From assembly GCF_004514425.2 (NCBI RefSeq), contig NZ_MYFN02000017.1:19052-83051 (forward strand): a stretch of 64,000 bases of DNA. Direction: 5' to 3'. This DNA comes from Shinella sumterensis. GTDB taxonomy: Bacteria > Pseudomonadota > Alphaproteobacteria > Rhizobiales > Rhizobiaceae. The notes under the pieces are model-generated. The model did no database searches, was not told the DNA's origin, and saw nothing but the letters and a program-made list of their open reading frames with translations. Below, piece after piece: positions 17,306 to 27,266 of this stretch. Numbering within the stretch: the stretch's first letter is position 1; each line of letters begins with the position of its first letter. A program made the position numbers and the translations under genes.

Positions 17306-20300
17306 ACCCGCGCTACGCCGAGCTTCAGGTCACGTCCCATTTCTCGTTCCTGCGCGGGGCGAGCAGTTGCGCGGAATTGTTCGCCCAGGCCAGCGCGCTG
17401 GGTATCGAAGCCCTGGCCGTGGTGGACCGAAACAGTCTTGCCGGCATCGTCCAGGCGCATCGCGCGGTCAAGGAACTGCCGGCCGATGGAAACATGGTCC
17501 GTCTCGTCGTCGGCTGCCGGCTGGACCTTGTCGATGGCATGTCCCTGCTCGTCTATCCCACGGACCGGGAGGCCTATGCCCGGCTTTGCCGCCTGCTCAC
17601 CATCGGCAAGAAGAGGGCCGGCAAGGGCAAGTGCCATCTCGACTGGCGCGACGTGGTAGCGTGGAGCGAGGGGCTTCTGGCCGTCCTCGTGCCTGACGAG
17701 GCCGATGAAACGGCCGGTTTTCATCTGCGCCGACTGACTGAGACCTTCCGCGGGCGCTGCTATCTGGCGCTGACCCTGCGCCGGCGGCCGAACGACCAGC
17801 TACGGCTCTGGCAGCTCTCCAATCTCGCCGCCCAGCATGGGGTTCCCACCGTCGTGACCAATGACGTGCTCTACCATGAGCCCGGCCGCCGCATGTTGCA
17901 GGACGTCGTCACCTGCATCCGCCACAATGTGGTCATCGACAATGCGGGTTTCCTGCGCGAGCGCCATGCCGACCGCTACCTCAAGCCGCCGGAGGAGATG
18001 CACCGGCTTTTCGCCCGTTACCCTGAGGCGCTCGGGCGTACGCTGGAGATCGTCAAGCGATGCGGTTTCTCGCTGGACGAGCTGCAATACCAGTATCCCG
18101 AGGAAAAAGAATACGCGCATTACACGCCGCAGGAGGCTTTGGAGAAATACACCTGGGAGGGGGCCGAGGAGCGTTATCCCCAGGGCATGCCGCAGGAAGT
18201 GCGCGAGAAGCTGAACCACGAACTGGCCCTCATCGCGCGCATGAACTATGCGCCTTACTTCCTGACGGTGAACTCCATCGTCCGCCAGGCCCGCAAGATG
18301 GGCATTCTCTGCCAGGGTAGGGGATCTGCGGCCAACAGTGCGGTGTGCTACGTGTTGGGCATTACTTCTGTCGATGCCACGAACAACGGCCTGCTTTTCG
18401 AGCGCTTCGTTTCCGAACAACGCGGCGAGCCTCCTGACATCGACGTCGACTTCGAGCATGAGCGGCGAGAAGAGGTCATACAGTGGATTTACGAGACCTA
18501 TGGCAGAAACCATGCGGCCCTCTGTGCCACGGTCATCCGTTATCGCTCGCGCGGTGCCATGCGGGATGTCGGGCGTGCGCTCGGCATGCCGGAAGATGTG
18601 CTTAAGGCGCTGTCTTCTCAAGTCTGGGGGTGGTCGAACGATATTCCTAAGGCGCAGATCGAGGATATCGGCTTCAATGTCGATGACCGGCGCATGCGTC
18701 TTCTTGTCGAGCTTGCGCGAGAACTGACGGGCGCGCCGCGCCATCTCTCCCAGCATCCAGGCGGTTTCGTACTGACGCAGGACAGGCTTGATGATCTCGT
18801 ACCCATTGAGCCTGCCGCCATGGACGATCGCCAGGTGATCGAATGGGACAAGGACGATATCGAAAGCCTCAATTTCATGAAGGTGGATGTGTTGGCACTG
18901 GGCATGCTCACCTGCATGCGCAAAGCCTTCGATCTCCTAAGAGAGCACAAGGGGACGATCTGTACGCTTTCTATACCCGACAGGGACGAGGCGACGTTCG
19001 ATATGATCTCAAAGGCCGATACGCTCGGTACCTTCCAGATCGAAAGCCGGGCGCAGATGTCCATGCTGCCGCGGCTCAAGCCCCAAAAGCTTTACGATCT
19101 GGTCATTCAGGTGGCGATTGTGCGTCCCGGCCCCATCCAGGGCGATATGGTGCATCCTTATCTCAGGCGCCGGCAAGGTTTGGAGAAGGTCGAGTACCCC
19201 AAGCCGGAATTCGAGAAGGTTCTCAAGAAAACCCTTGGTGTTCCTTTGTTTCAGGAACAGGCCATGCAAGTTGCGATCAAATGCGCCGGTTTCGAACCTG
19301 GCCGCGCCGACCAGTTGCGCCGGGCGATGGCCACATTCAAGCAGACGGGCGGCGTCGATAAGTTCCGGGATGAATTACGGGATGGCATGCTCAACAAAGG
19401 TTATAGCCGGGAATTCGCAGAACGCATGTGCCGCCAGCTCGAAGGCTTCGGCTCCTATGGCTTTCCCGAGAGCCATGCCTACAGTTTCGCGATCATCGCC
19501 TATGCCTCAGCCTGGATGAAATGCCACCACCCCGATGTCTTCTGCGCGGCCCTGCTCAATTCGCAGCCGATGGGTTTCTATGCCCCGGCACAGATCGTGC
19601 GTGATGCTCAGGAGCATGGGGTCAAGGTGCTGCCGGTCTGCGTCAATGAAAGCCGGTGGGATTGCACGCTGGAGCCCACGGATGACCCGGATCGTTTTGC
19701 CGTGCGGCTCGGGCTGCGGATGATCAAGGGCATGAACAACACGGAGGCAGGCAGGCTCATCCAGGCGCGGGCCGATGAGCCCTTCGCCTCGGTGGACGAT
19801 CTCTGGCGCCGCTCCGGCCTGCCGGTTGCCGCCCTTGTCGAAATGGCGGATGCGGATGCCTTCCGGCCGTCGCTCGGCCTTGCCCGGCGCGAGGCGCTCT
19901 GGGCGATCCGCGCGCTACGCGACGAACCCTTGCCGCTCTTTGCCGCGGCGGCACGGCGGGAAGAGGCGGTCATCGCGGAGCTGGACGAACCCGAGGTTGC
20001 CCTCCGTCCCATGACCGCCGGCAACGAGGTCGTCGAGGATTACGGCCATGTCGGACTGACGCTGCGCGCACATCCCGTCAGCTTCCTGCGGGAAGATCTG
20101 GCGCGCCGAAAGATCGTTTCCTGTCATGTCGCGGCCAATCTGCGCGACCGGCAACCGGTCGAGACAGCCGGCGTCATTCTCGTTCGCCAGCGGCCGGGCT
20201 CGGCAAAGGGCGTGATCTTCGTGACGATCGAGGACGAGACGGGCATCGCCAATCTCGTCGTCTGGAAGAAGGTATTCGCCACCTATCGCAGGGTCGTGAT

Positions 20301-20577
20301 GGGGGCATCCATGCTGGGCGTGAAGGGCTATGTCCAGCGGGAAGGCGAGGTGGTGCATGTCGTGGCGCAGCACCTCACGGACCTGTCCGGCATGCTCGCC
20401 AGCGTCGGCCGGCGCGAAGGACCCTTCCCGTTGCCGCATGGCCGGGGTGACGAGTTTCACCACGGCAGTCCCTCGCCCGACAGGCGCGACATGCCGAAAC
20501 TCGTCAAACTGCGCAATCTTGTCGACGGCTACGGCCATATCGACGAAATCCGAGTCAAATCGCGCGATTTTCACTAG
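17302..20577 (+). CDS. dnaE2: Error-prone DNA polymerase DnaE2 (ImuC)
   Basis: The protein has 1091 residues, typical for DnaE2. It has an N-terminal PHP domain ([23 protein letters not shown]), a polymerase core with catalytic aspartates in PDIDVDF (about residues 379-383), a [16 protein letters not shown] signature, tandem helix-hairpin-helix and a C-terminal OB domain ([19 protein letters not shown]). It performs mutagenic translesion synthesis within the ImuA-ImuB-DnaE2 complex under SOS control. It is translationally coupled to imuB. The central third (about 18310-19450) appears less GC-rich at third codon positions than either flank, which may reflect past recombination. Confidence 0.95.
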   Translation: MNPRYAELQVTSHFSFLRGASSCAELFAQASALGIEALAVVDRNSLAGIVQAHRAVKELPADGNMVRLVVGCRLDLVDGMSLLVYPTDREAYARLCRLLTIGKKRAGKGKCHLDWRDVVAWSEGLLAVLVPDEADETAGFHLRRLTETFRGRCYLALTLRRRPNDQLRLWQLSNLAAQHGVPTVVTNDVLYHEPGRRMLQDVVTCIRHNVVIDNAGFLRERHADRYLKPPEEMHRLFARYPEALGRTLEIVKRCGFSLDELQYQYPEEKEYAHYTPQEALEKYTWEGAEERYPQGMPQEVREKLNHELALIARMNYAPYFLTVNSIVRQARKMGILCQGRGSAANSAVCYVLGITSVDATNNGLLFERFVSEQRGEPPDIDVDFEHERREEVIQWIYETYGRNHAALCATVIRYRSRGAMRDVGRALGMPEDVLKALSSQVWGWSNDIPKAQIEDIGFNVDDRRMRLLVELARELTGAPRHLSQHPGGFVLTQDRLDDLVPIEPAAMDDRQVIEWDKDDIESLNFMKVDVLALGMLTCMRKAFDLLREHKGTICTLSIPDRDEATFDMISKADTLGTFQIESRAQMSMLPRLKPQKLYDLVIQVAIVRPGPIQGDMVHPYLRRRQGLEKVEYPKPEFEKVLKKTLGVPLFQEQAMQVAIKCAGFEPGRADQLRRAMATFKQTGGVDKFRDELRDGMLNKGYSREFAERMCRQLEGFGSYGFPESHAYSFAIIAYASAWMKCHHPDVFCAALLNSQPMGFYAPAQIVRDAQEHGVKVLPVCVNESRWDCTLEPTDDPDRFAVRLGLRMIKGMNNTEAGRLIQARADEPFASVDDLWRRSGLPVAALVEMADADAFRPSLGLARREALWAIRALRDEPLPLFAAAARREEAVIAELDEPEVALRPMTAGNEVVEDYGHVGLTLRAHPVSFLREDLARRKIVSCHVAANLRDRQPVETAGVILVRQRPGSAKGVIFVTIEDETGIANLVVWKKVFATYRRVVMGASMLGVKGYVQREGEVVHVVAQHLTDLSGMLASVGRREGPFPLPHGRGDEFHHGSPSPDRRDMPKLVKLRNLVDGYGHIDEIRVKSRDFH

Positions 20578-20642
20578 AATATTCCCAGCCGAAGTAGGGA
20601 ATGCTTCGTCGTCGGAAAATCCGCGAAAACAAAAAGACAGAG

Positions 20643-20676
20643 CCATTTCCGGTGAATTCACATGCACCGGAAATGG
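20643..20676. terminator. Terminator hairpin between convergent dnaE2 and hydrolase
   Basis: A perfect 12-base stem (CCATTTCCGGTG / CACCGGAAATGG) with a ten-base loop lies between two convergent stops. On the minus strand it is followed by a T-rich tract (complement of the A-rich run at about 20625-20637), so it probably ends the hydrolase transcript and perhaps both. Confidence 0.65.
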
Positions 20677-20682
20677 TTTGGG

Positions 20683-22680
20683 TCACATGAAATCGCGCGG
20701 GATTTTCTTCTCGAAGGTCTTCTCGAAGATCTGTGTGTCGCCCTCGAAGGCCCGCACGTTCGCGGAGATCAGCCAGTCCGTGGCGGTGCAGGCGATGGAC
20801 GAGGTGGAGATCGTGCGCACGGACCAGCCGGGGCGCTGCATGTCGCAGGTCCAGACGGAGGTGCCGGTCATCGACAGAGGGTCATTTTCGGCGATGGACC
20901 AAAGCTCGTCACGCACCTGCCGTGTCGCCAGTCCCGTGCCCGGATGCTCGTGGAGACCGGTATCCTCGTAGATCGTGTACTCCGTGAGGCCATTCGTCAG
21001 GTCGCGCTCCACGCCGCGCGCGGTTTCACCGGGCGCGAACTCGGTGTATTTCGGCAAGGGATCGGTATTTTCAGGCTCGGGAAGGCCGATAACCCTGAAT
21101 TCGCCGAGCTTGGGCAGGGCAAGGCCGAGCGAGGCGAGGTCGATGGTCACCCCCGCATCGACCGGCGGCGGCAATACCATGGGCCAATAGGCGGTGGAGA
21201 GCGACAGGCGAATGCGATGGCCGGGGCGGAACCGGTAGCCCATCGCGTCCAGCACGAGGCGGATGCGGGTTTTCTCACCCTTCGGCATCGCCTTCGGCTC
21301 GGCATTTCCATCGCGATGGGCAAGGTTGAGAACGCCGAAGGTGACGCGTGTCGCCGTACCGTCAGGATGAATATCGACAAGGCGGGCGCAGAGGTTGCCG
21401 ATCTCCGCCTCCGTCGAGATGTCGAGTTCGAGCACGGGCTGACCGAGAAAATCCTGCGCTTCGGCAAGCGGTGGCGTTTCAATGACAAGCGATCCGGCAT
21501 CGTCGAGCCGCTGGTCGAGCGCCATTTCCGCATCCGGCTTCAGTGTGAACCACTCACCCGCCATTATCCCGGTATCGAGCGGGGATTTCAGGTAGCGGTC
21601 ATGCCCGGACGCACCCGTTATCGGCATGCCGGGCGCAAGGGTGCCATATTGCTCGACATAGAAAGTCGCCATTTCGGGCGTCTCCCAGCTATCCTTCGCG
21701 GCCCAGAAGCCGGGGTCGAATTCGCGGCGCAGCGCGGGCTTGGGCGCATCCTGGATATAGGCGCGGACCTGCGGCGTCTTTTCGATGCCGTTTTCCTCGC
21801 CGCGCAGCCAGCGGTTCCACCAGGCAATGGCTTCCGCATGGAAGTCCATGCGCGGCTTCGGCCAGGCGAAATGCGGATATTTGTGCACCCAGGGGCCGAT
21901 CAGTGCCTTCGCCTTGTCGCCAAGGCCTTCGACCGCCTTCAGAGGCGTGTTGCGATAGCCGTCCGCCCAGCCAGCAATGACGAGCGCGGGCAGCGGGAAA
22001 CCGTCGAAATCCTCACAAATGGAACCGTGCTGCCAGAAGGCGTCCCGGCGCTGGTGCTGCAGCCACTCCTCCATGAAGAAGTCTTCTTTCTGAAGGCGCT
22101 CCAGCCACATGTCGCGCCAGCGGTCGCCGACGATCGCCGGATCGGGCGAGCGCGACTGATAGGCCAGCATCGTTGCGGCCCAGGACAGCTGGGCGGAAAG
22201 GTGCGTGCCGTTCTTGTAATGGATGTCGTCATTGTAGCGATCGACGGTGGAGGCGATGGAAATGACGGCCTTCAGCGCCGGCGGCTTGAGGGCCGCGACC
22301 TGCAGGCAGTTGAACCCGCCCCAGGAGATGCCCATCATGCCGACCGAGCCGTTCGACCAGGGCTGTGCTGCAATCCATTCAATGAGTTCGCACGCATTGG
22401 CCAGCTCGAGCGGCGTGTATTCGCCGTCAATGACGCCGTCGGATTCACCCGAGCCGCGGATATCGACGCGCACGCCGGCAATGCCGGCAGCGGCGAAGAC
22501 CGGATAGGTGGATTCGTCGCGCGGGCTCGTGCCATCGCCCTTGCGGTAGGGCAGGAACTCGAAGACGGCGGGCACGGGATCATCGACCGCGCCGTCCGGC
22601 ATCCAGATGCGGGCGGCGAGCCGCGTGCCATCGGCAAGCGTGATCCATTCGTTTTCAATGACGGTGAAGGCGCGGGACAT
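20683..22680 (-). CDS. CocE/NonD-family serine hydrolase (X-Pro acylpeptidase-like)
   Basis: The protein has about 665 residues. An alpha/beta-hydrolase domain contains the nucleophile elbow GISWGGFN, the preceding GVRVDIRGSGESDG strand-loop and the cap-domain WADGYRNTPL stretch. A C-terminal galactose-binding-like jelly roll follows (about residues 380-650, LPLAEAQDFLGQPVLELDIS and GHRIRLSLSTAYWPMV). The family includes cocaine esterase, glutaryl-7-ACA acylases and X-prolyl dipeptidyl peptidases. No signal peptide is visible, so it probably acts in the cytoplasm. It lies 79 bases after the peptide-binding protein gene on the same strand and probably shares its transcript, suggesting hydrolysis of an imported peptide-like or amide compound. 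I prefer ATG 22680 over a TTG at 22701. Confidence 0.82.
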   Translation of the reverse strand: MSRAFTVIENEWITLADGTRLAARIWMPDGAVDDPVPAVFEFLPYRKGDGTSPRDESTYPVFAAAGIAGVRVDIRGSGESDGVIDGEYTPLELANACELIEWIAAQPWSNGSVGMMGISWGGFNCLQVAALKPPALKAVISIASTVDRYNDDIHYKNGTHLSAQLSWAATMLAYQSRSPDPAIVGDRWRDMWLERLQKEDFFMEEWLQHQRRDAFWQHGSICEDFDGFPLPALVIAGWADGYRNTPLKAVEGLGDKAKALIGPWVHKYPHFAWPKPRMDFHAEAIAWWNRWLRGEENGIEKTPQVRAYIQDAPKPALRREFDPGFWAAKDSWETPEMATFYVEQYGTLAPGMPITGASGHDRYLKSPLDTGIMAGEWFTLKPDAEMALDQRLDDAGSLVIETPPLAEAQDFLGQPVLELDISTEAEIGNLCARLVDIHPDGTATRVTFGVLNLAHRDGNAEPKAMPKGEKTRIRLVLDAMGYRFRPGHRIRLSLSTAYWPMVLPPPVDAGVTIDLASLGLALPKLGEFRVIGLPEPENTDPLPKYTEFAPGETARGVERDLTNGLTEYTIYEDTGLHEHPGTGLATRQVRDELWSIAENDPLSMTGTSVWTCDMQRPGWSVRTISTSSIACTATDWLISANVRAFEGDTQIFEKTFEKKIPRDFM

Positions 22681-22759
22681 GGACAGTATCCGTTTGGTCA
22701 AAGGGAGGCGGCTGACCCGACGGGATCGATCACCCCGTCAGGCCGATGCGGCGCTGGGC

Positions 22760-24343
22760 TCAGCTGTCGAACCACACGCGGCTGGCGACATAGCCGTTCG
22801 AGACGTCGTTGCCGATGTCGTGGACATAGCCCTTCACCTGCTTGGAGCAGGCGTTGAGGTAGTCGTTGAAAACGGGCAGGATCAGTCCGCCCTCGTCGCG
22901 CACCATCAGCGCCGCCGTCCGGTAGAGTTCGCGGCGCTTGGTGTCGTCGAGTTCGGCGCGTGCCTGGAGGATGATCTTGTCGAAGTCCGGACGCTTGAAG
23001 CGCGTATCGTTCCATTCGGCGTTCGAGACATAGGAGGTCGCGTAACGCGAATCCTGCGTCGGCCGGCCGCCCCAGTAGGAGGCGCAGAACGGCTGGAGGT
23101 TCCAGACATTCGTCCAGTAGCCGTCATCCGGCTCGCGCTTGACGTCGATGGCGATGCCGGCCTTCTTGGCGCTTTCCTGGAAGAGCACGGCGGCATCGAC
23201 GGCACCCGGGAAAGCCGCATTGGCAGCGCGCAAGACGACTGCGCCGGAATGGCCAGACTTCTTGAAATGGAACGCGGCCTTGTCGGGATCGAACATGCGC
23301 TGCTCGATATCGTCGGGCGCCAGCGCATAGGCTGTGTTGACCGGATAGTCATTGCCGAGCTTTCCGTAGCCGCCGAGCACGCGATCGAGAATTTCCTGGC
23401 GGTCGATGGCATATTTGAGCGCGAGGCGCAGGTCGTTGTTGTCGAACGGCGCGGTGTCGCAGTGCATCAGGAAGCTGTAGAAGCCCTTGCCGCCGGTCTG
23501 AAGGATTTCCACCGTCGGAGCACGCTTCAGGAGAGCGGCGGTCTTCGGCTCCACCATGCTGATGAAATGGACCTGTCCGGACGACAAGGCCGCAATGCGC
23601 GCCGTCGTGTCATTCATCACGATGATCTCGACACTTTCCACGAAACCGCGGTCGCTGCGCCAGTCGTTCGCGTTCTTCTCGAAGGTCGTGCGCACGCCCG
23701 CTTCGAAGGAGGTCAACTTATAGGGGCCCGTGCCGATTGCAGCGTGCGGGTTCTCCACGCCGCCACCCGGCTGGATGATCAGGTGATAGTCCGACAGGAT
23801 CAGCGGCAGGTCGGCATTGCCTTCGGTAAGCGTGATCACGAGGTCGCCCGCCTTGTCCTCGATCGACTTGATGGAGCCGAGAAGGCCGAGCGCACCGGAC
23901 TTGGAGCCCGCGTCGCCGTGACGCTTGAGCGTGGCCAGCACATCGGCGACGGTCATCTCGCTGCCGTCGTGGAACTGCACGCCCTTGCGGATCTTGAAGG
24001 TCCAGACCGAAGCGTCCGCAGACGGCTCCCAGGATTCGGCGAGCGATGGGACGGCCGCGCCGGTTTCGGGATGGGATTCCACCAGCGTGTCGCCCCAGCA
24101 GCGTCCGGTGACGAAGGCGACGCCGGCGCTGTAGCCTGCCGGGTCGAGCATATCGGTCGCAGCGCCGCCGTTCAGGCCAAGCTTCAGGTGTCCGCCGCGC
24201 TTCGGCTCCTGGGCCTTCGCGCGGCCGGGCGCAAGGCTCGTCGCGGTCGCAGCGAGAACACCGAGGGCTGCGGTGCCCCCGAGGAAGGCGCGGCGGTTGA
24301 GGCCGGCATTGGCGTGGGGTTCGGACTTCCAGGTAGGCGTCAT
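22760..24343 (-). CDS. ABC transporter peptide-type substrate-binding protein, Tat-exported
   Basis: The protein has 527 residues of the SBP_bac_5 (OppA/DppA) family: DTLVESHPETGAAVPSLAESWEPSADASVWTFKIRKGVQFHDG, then AIGTGPYKLTSFEAG and FDNNDLRLALKYAIDRQEIL. The N terminus NRRAFLGGTAALGVLAATATSLAPGRAKA has a Tat-type signal with a twin arginine and a likely AKA cleavage site, so it is exported folded to the periplasm. No ABC permease or ATPase gene adjoins it, so it must use components encoded elsewhere or act as an orphan receptor. The XRE regulator is divergent. I took ATG 24343; the reading frame remains open further upstream but that part overlaps the regulatory gap. Confidence 0.85.
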   Translation of the reverse strand: MTPTWKSEPHANAGLNRRAFLGGTAALGVLAATATSLAPGRAKAQEPKRGGHLKLGLNGGAATDMLDPAGYSAGVAFVTGRCWGDTLVESHPETGAAVPSLAESWEPSADASVWTFKIRKGVQFHDGSEMTVADVLATLKRHGDAGSKSGALGLLGSIKSIEDKAGDLVITLTEGNADLPLILSDYHLIIQPGGGVENPHAAIGTGPYKLTSFEAGVRTTFEKNANDWRSDRGFVESVEIIVMNDTTARIAALSSGQVHFISMVEPKTAALLKRAPTVEILQTGGKGFYSFLMHCDTAPFDNNDLRLALKYAIDRQEILDRVLGGYGKLGNDYPVNTAYALAPDDIEQRMFDPDKAAFHFKKSGHSGAVVLRAANAAFPGAVDAAVLFQESAKKAGIAIDVKREPDDGYWTNVWNLQPFCASYWGGRPTQDSRYATSYVSNAEWNDTRFKRPDFDKIILQARAELDDTKRRELYRTAALMVRDEGGLILPVFNDYLNACSKQVKGYVHDIGNDVSNGYVASRVWFDS

Positions 24344-24485
24344 GTGGGCGGTTCCCGTTCTTGTGGTCACCCCGGAACATGGCCGGGGTCGTCGTGCCCA
24401 GTCGTAGCGAATATCCTGGTGCGTTGATATTTCACGACTTGACGCGAGATTACGCTGGTTTACGCTACCGTGGCAAAGGATCGAC
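24344..24485. promoter_or_regulatory. Divergent control region with TTACGCT direct repeats
   Basis: The region contains two exact TTACGCT copies ten bases apart (24450-24456 and 24460-24466), downstream of a TTGACG that could be a -35 box (24439-24444) for the XRE gene. It also has a perfect inverted repeat ACCCCGG/CCGGGGT (24369-24375 with 24383-24389) in the leader of the binding-protein gene. Either could be an operator for the XRE regulator. Confidence 0.45.
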
Positions 24486-25280
24486 ATGCAGGACACATCA
24501 TTTGCGGTCAATCTCCGCCACGCTTGCAGCACGCGCAAGTCGGTGTCGGAGATCTGCCGCCAGCTCGGCGTCAACCGCCAGCAGTTCAATCGCTATGTGA
24601 ACGGCGAGGCAATGCCGTCGCCGCACAATCTGGCACGTATCGCGGCGTTCTTCGGCATGCGGCCGGGCGATTTCTCGCTTGATCCGGTGAAATTCGAGCA
24701 GCGCCTGCTCAGTTCATCGGGCGCTGCCTTCGAGGCGGACGCGCTCCAGGCGTGCTTTCCGGGCAATCTCCCGGCGCTGCGGCGGCATCTCGGCTATTAC
24801 CAGACTTACCACGTCTCCCTGTCATGGCCGGGCATGATCGTCTGTTCCTGCGCCCGGATCGACGAGAAAGACGGCGTGGTCCGCGTCAAAACCATCGAGC
24901 GAATTCAAGATCGTCCGCATGAGATCCGGCAATTCACGAAGTATGTCGGGCTGGCCTCTTTCCTGCAGAACCGCATCTTCATCGTCGAGCGCAGCACGCG
25001 CGACGAGCCGATGATCGCCGAGACCATCCTGGCGCCGTTCGAAACCCATCAGCGCGTTTATCTGAAGGGCATGACGCTCGGCATATCCTGGCGGAAGCAG
25101 AACCAGCCCTATGCGTCGCGGGCCATCTGGCGCCATCTCGGCGCCGATACCGACCGCCGGCTCCTGCTGTCACGCTGCGGAGTGATGCCGCAGAACTCCA
25201 GACTGCTTCCGCCAACGGTGCGGGAGTTCTTGGAAAGCGGGGACAGTCCCGTTCTTTCCGCGCCGCTGGGCGGCACCTGA
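24486..25280 (+). CDS. XRE-family transcriptional regulator
   Basis: The protein has 264 residues. The N-terminal helix-turn-helix (about residues 15-65; CSTRKSVSEICRQLGVNRQQFNRYVNGEAMPSPHNLARIAAFFGM) is a clear lambda-repressor/XRE type. The remaining 190 residues form an unrecognised domain with mixed strands (SLSWPGMIVCSCARIDEKDGVVRVKTIERIQ), probably a ligand-sensing or dimerisation module. Divergent orientation from the peptide-binding protein points to control of that gene and the downstream hydrolase. An AAAGGA ribosome binding site lies before the start. The effector is unknown. Confidence 0.8.
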   Translation: MQDTSFAVNLRHACSTRKSVSEICRQLGVNRQQFNRYVNGEAMPSPHNLARIAAFFGMRPGDFSLDPVKFEQRLLSSSGAAFEADALQACFPGNLPALRRHLGYYQTYHVSLSWPGMIVCSCARIDEKDGVVRVKTIERIQDRPHEIRQFTKYVGLASFLQNRIFIVERSTRDEPMIAETILAPFETHQRVYLKGMTLGISWRKQNQPYASRAIWRHLGADTDRRLLLSRCGVMPQNSRLLPPTVREFLESGDSPVLSAPLGGT

Positions 25281-25346
25281 CAACCGGATCGGCTTGCCCG
25301 GTCCGGCAATCTCGCCTACGAAACGGGTGAGGATTTGGAGGGGAAC

Positions 25347-26780
25347 ATGCAGGAGCGGCAAACCGAAACGACCGATGGCCTCGATCGCGCTTACAAGGTC
25401 CTGATCGCCGATCTGGTCGGCCTGCGCTTCGATGCGGAGGGGCGGCCCGACGCAGGCGAAGTGCGCGCCTATATCGAAGCCCGCGGCGGGCATTTTCACG
25501 ACGGGGCTTACAAGCGCGAGGATCTGCCGCCGGGCATTCACTTCTTCTATCAGCCCGATCTCAGCGCCGAGGTTGAAATCATCGCGCAGACCGCGGACGG
25601 TCGCTACGATGCGTTGATCGCCGCTGCGACCTTCATCCCCAAACAAGCCGTCTTTCCACTCGGCGGCTCGCGCATCGGCGCCGGCACCGGCAATATGAGA
25701 TCGGCATCCTGGGGCGGCGGCAACGGGGAGGGCGGTACCGCGCCGCTCATGAACACGCCCGGCATCAACAGCCGCGCGACCGCGCAGATGGTGATGAAGG
25801 CGATCCTGAACGTGATCCCGGATCTCCCGGTCGATGTGCTGCACCAGCGTGTTGCGGCGGGTGATTTCGACACGGGCCGCGACCTGAAATCCTACCCCAC
25901 AGCCAAGCTGGAGGGCCGCAAGATGGCGGTGCTCGGTTATGGCAATATCGGCCGCGAAGTGGCGAAGCTCGCCCGTGCCTTCGGCATGCGGGTGTCGATC
26001 TACGCCCGCCCGAGTCATCGGCAATGGATTGGAGCCGAAGGCTTCGACTTCGCACCAACGCCTGTCGAGGCAGCGAGCGGCGCGGATGTGCTGTCCGTCC
26101 ATGTCGGCCTGGGCCGGCTGGATGCGGAAACCCGCCGCTATGCCAATGCCGGGCTCGTCGGCGAGGCCGTGCTTTCGGCGATGAACCGGGGCGCCGTTCT
26201 GGTCAATTATGACCGCGGTGAGGTGGTGGATACGGCCGCGCTCGACAGGGCACTCACCTCCGGCCGGCTGCGCCACGCCGCAATCGATGCCGATCTTTTC
26301 AAGAATGCGACGAGCGGCGTCCTGAGCGGGCCGATGCTGCCCTATCTCAAGGTCGCGGAGCGGCATCCCGGCAAGCTGGAACTTCTACCGCATGCGGCCG
26401 CCGATACCGATCATCCCTCCCGCGTGGCGGGTGCCTGCCAGGCGGTCGACCAGATCATGGATGTCATCCTCAGGCGACGGGTCAGCAACCTCAAGGGCGA
26501 CCTGCCGGAGGGCTACAGCGATGCAGGCTCGAAGGTGCCGCACGGTATCGGGCGCGTCTCGGTTGCAACGCTCGCGGCCGCGGCCGCCGATCCGCGTTTC
26601 CTGGACCTGCACGATGTCTCGCGCGAAATCACCGATACGCTGGAGGCAATCGTCGAGGCGGTGCAGGAAAGCATGACGCACCAGCCGACGCGCGGCGACG
26701 TCGTCGCGCTCACCACGCTCCTGCTCAGGCAGCGCCGGTTGATCGACGCACTCGGGCTGGATGGGCCCGCGGAAGCCTGA
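25347..26780 (+). CDS. D-isomer-specific 2-hydroxyacid dehydrogenase-like protein
   Basis: The protein has 477 residues. The NAD-binding Rossmann motif is VLGYGNIGREVAKLARAFG at about residue 195, followed by the family pattern around SGADVLSVHVG, NRGAVLVNYDRGEVVDTAAL and LPHAAADTDH, the last supplying the expected catalytic histidine. It resembles D-3-phosphoglycerate and other 2-hydroxyacid dehydrogenases but has an unusually long N-terminal part and a helical C-terminal extension of about 80 residues, so the substrate is unclear. A GGAGGGG site at 25337-25343 marks ATG 25347. It lies 66 bases after the XRE gene and may be co-transcribed with it. Confidence 0.75.
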   Translation: MQERQTETTDGLDRAYKVLIADLVGLRFDAEGRPDAGEVRAYIEARGGHFHDGAYKREDLPPGIHFFYQPDLSAEVEIIAQTADGRYDALIAAATFIPKQAVFPLGGSRIGAGTGNMRSASWGGGNGEGGTAPLMNTPGINSRATAQMVMKAILNVIPDLPVDVLHQRVAAGDFDTGRDLKSYPTAKLEGRKMAVLGYGNIGREVAKLARAFGMRVSIYARPSHRQWIGAEGFDFAPTPVEAASGADVLSVHVGLGRLDAETRRYANAGLVGEAVLSAMNRGAVLVNYDRGEVVDTAALDRALTSGRLRHAAIDADLFKNATSGVLSGPMLPYLKVAERHPGKLELLPHAAADTDHPSRVAGACQAVDQIMDVILRRRVSNLKGDLPEGYSDAGSKVPHGIGRVSVATLAAAAADPRFLDLHDVSREITDTLEAIVEAVQESMTHQPTRGDVVALTTLLLRQRRLIDALGLDGPAEA

Positions 26781-26785
26781 GGCCC

Positions 26786-26810
26786 GGAACTTTCGTGCCG
26801 ATGAGAAGTT
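26786..26810 (+). promoter_or_regulatory. EcfG-like general stress promoter (GGAAC-N16-AGTT)
   Basis: GGAAC at 26786-26790 and AGTT at 26807-26810 are separated by sixteen bases. The same AGTT variant is seen at the minus-strand promoter near 14975. It is placed 33 bases before the small membrane protein gene. Confidence 0.55.
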
Positions 26811-26843
26811 CCCTTCCTGACATCAAATGCAGGGAGTGCTGAC

Positions 26844-27233
26844 ATGGCCCATCAGAAAGACGAACGCGGCGATCCGATCACCCGCACCCACGAGCCCGTC
26901 CGAAAGGAATATGCGGCTCGCGAGACGAGGCAGGGCGGTCCCGGCGTTCCCATTCTGAAGGTGTTGGGCGTGAGCCTCGTGCTCGCATTTCTCGTCTGGG
27001 GCGTGGTCGAGATCTGGGGCAACCGTATCGCGCCCTCCGACCCCACCGATAGCGGTCAGGCCACATCGACCAGCGGCACATCGACGGGCACCGGCAACGC
27101 CACACCAAATGGCGCGATCGACGACACCGCTCCCGATAACGGCCAGACGGTTCCGACAGACCGCGATCCCACGCCACAGTCCGGCACGGGCGGTGAAAGC
27201 CAGCGCGTGACGCCCGACGGCACCGCGAACTGA
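26844..27233 (+). CDS. Small single-pass membrane protein, unknown function
   Basis: The protein has 129 residues. A charged N terminus (MAHQKDERGDPITRTHEPVRKEY) precedes one membrane helix (about residues 38-60, LKVLGVSLVLAFLVWGVVEIWG) and a C-terminal region rich in Thr, Ser, Gly, Pro and Asp with no aromatic core, probably disordered and periplasmic. I do not recognise a family. GCAGGGAG is a good ribosome binding site. A GGAAC-N16-AGTT element upstream suggests membership of the general stress regulon, like the two DUF883-like genes. The 33-base gap to phnF downstream is convergent. Confidence 0.65.
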   Translation: MAHQKDERGDPITRTHEPVRKEYAARETRQGGPGVPILKVLGVSLVLAFLVWGVVEIWGNRIAPSDPTDSGQATSTSGTSTGTGNATPNGAIDDTAPDNGQTVPTDRDPTPQSGTGGESQRVTPDGTAN

Positions 27234-27266
27234 TCCTGTAATCCGAGAAACGTGACGGTCGGTGAC

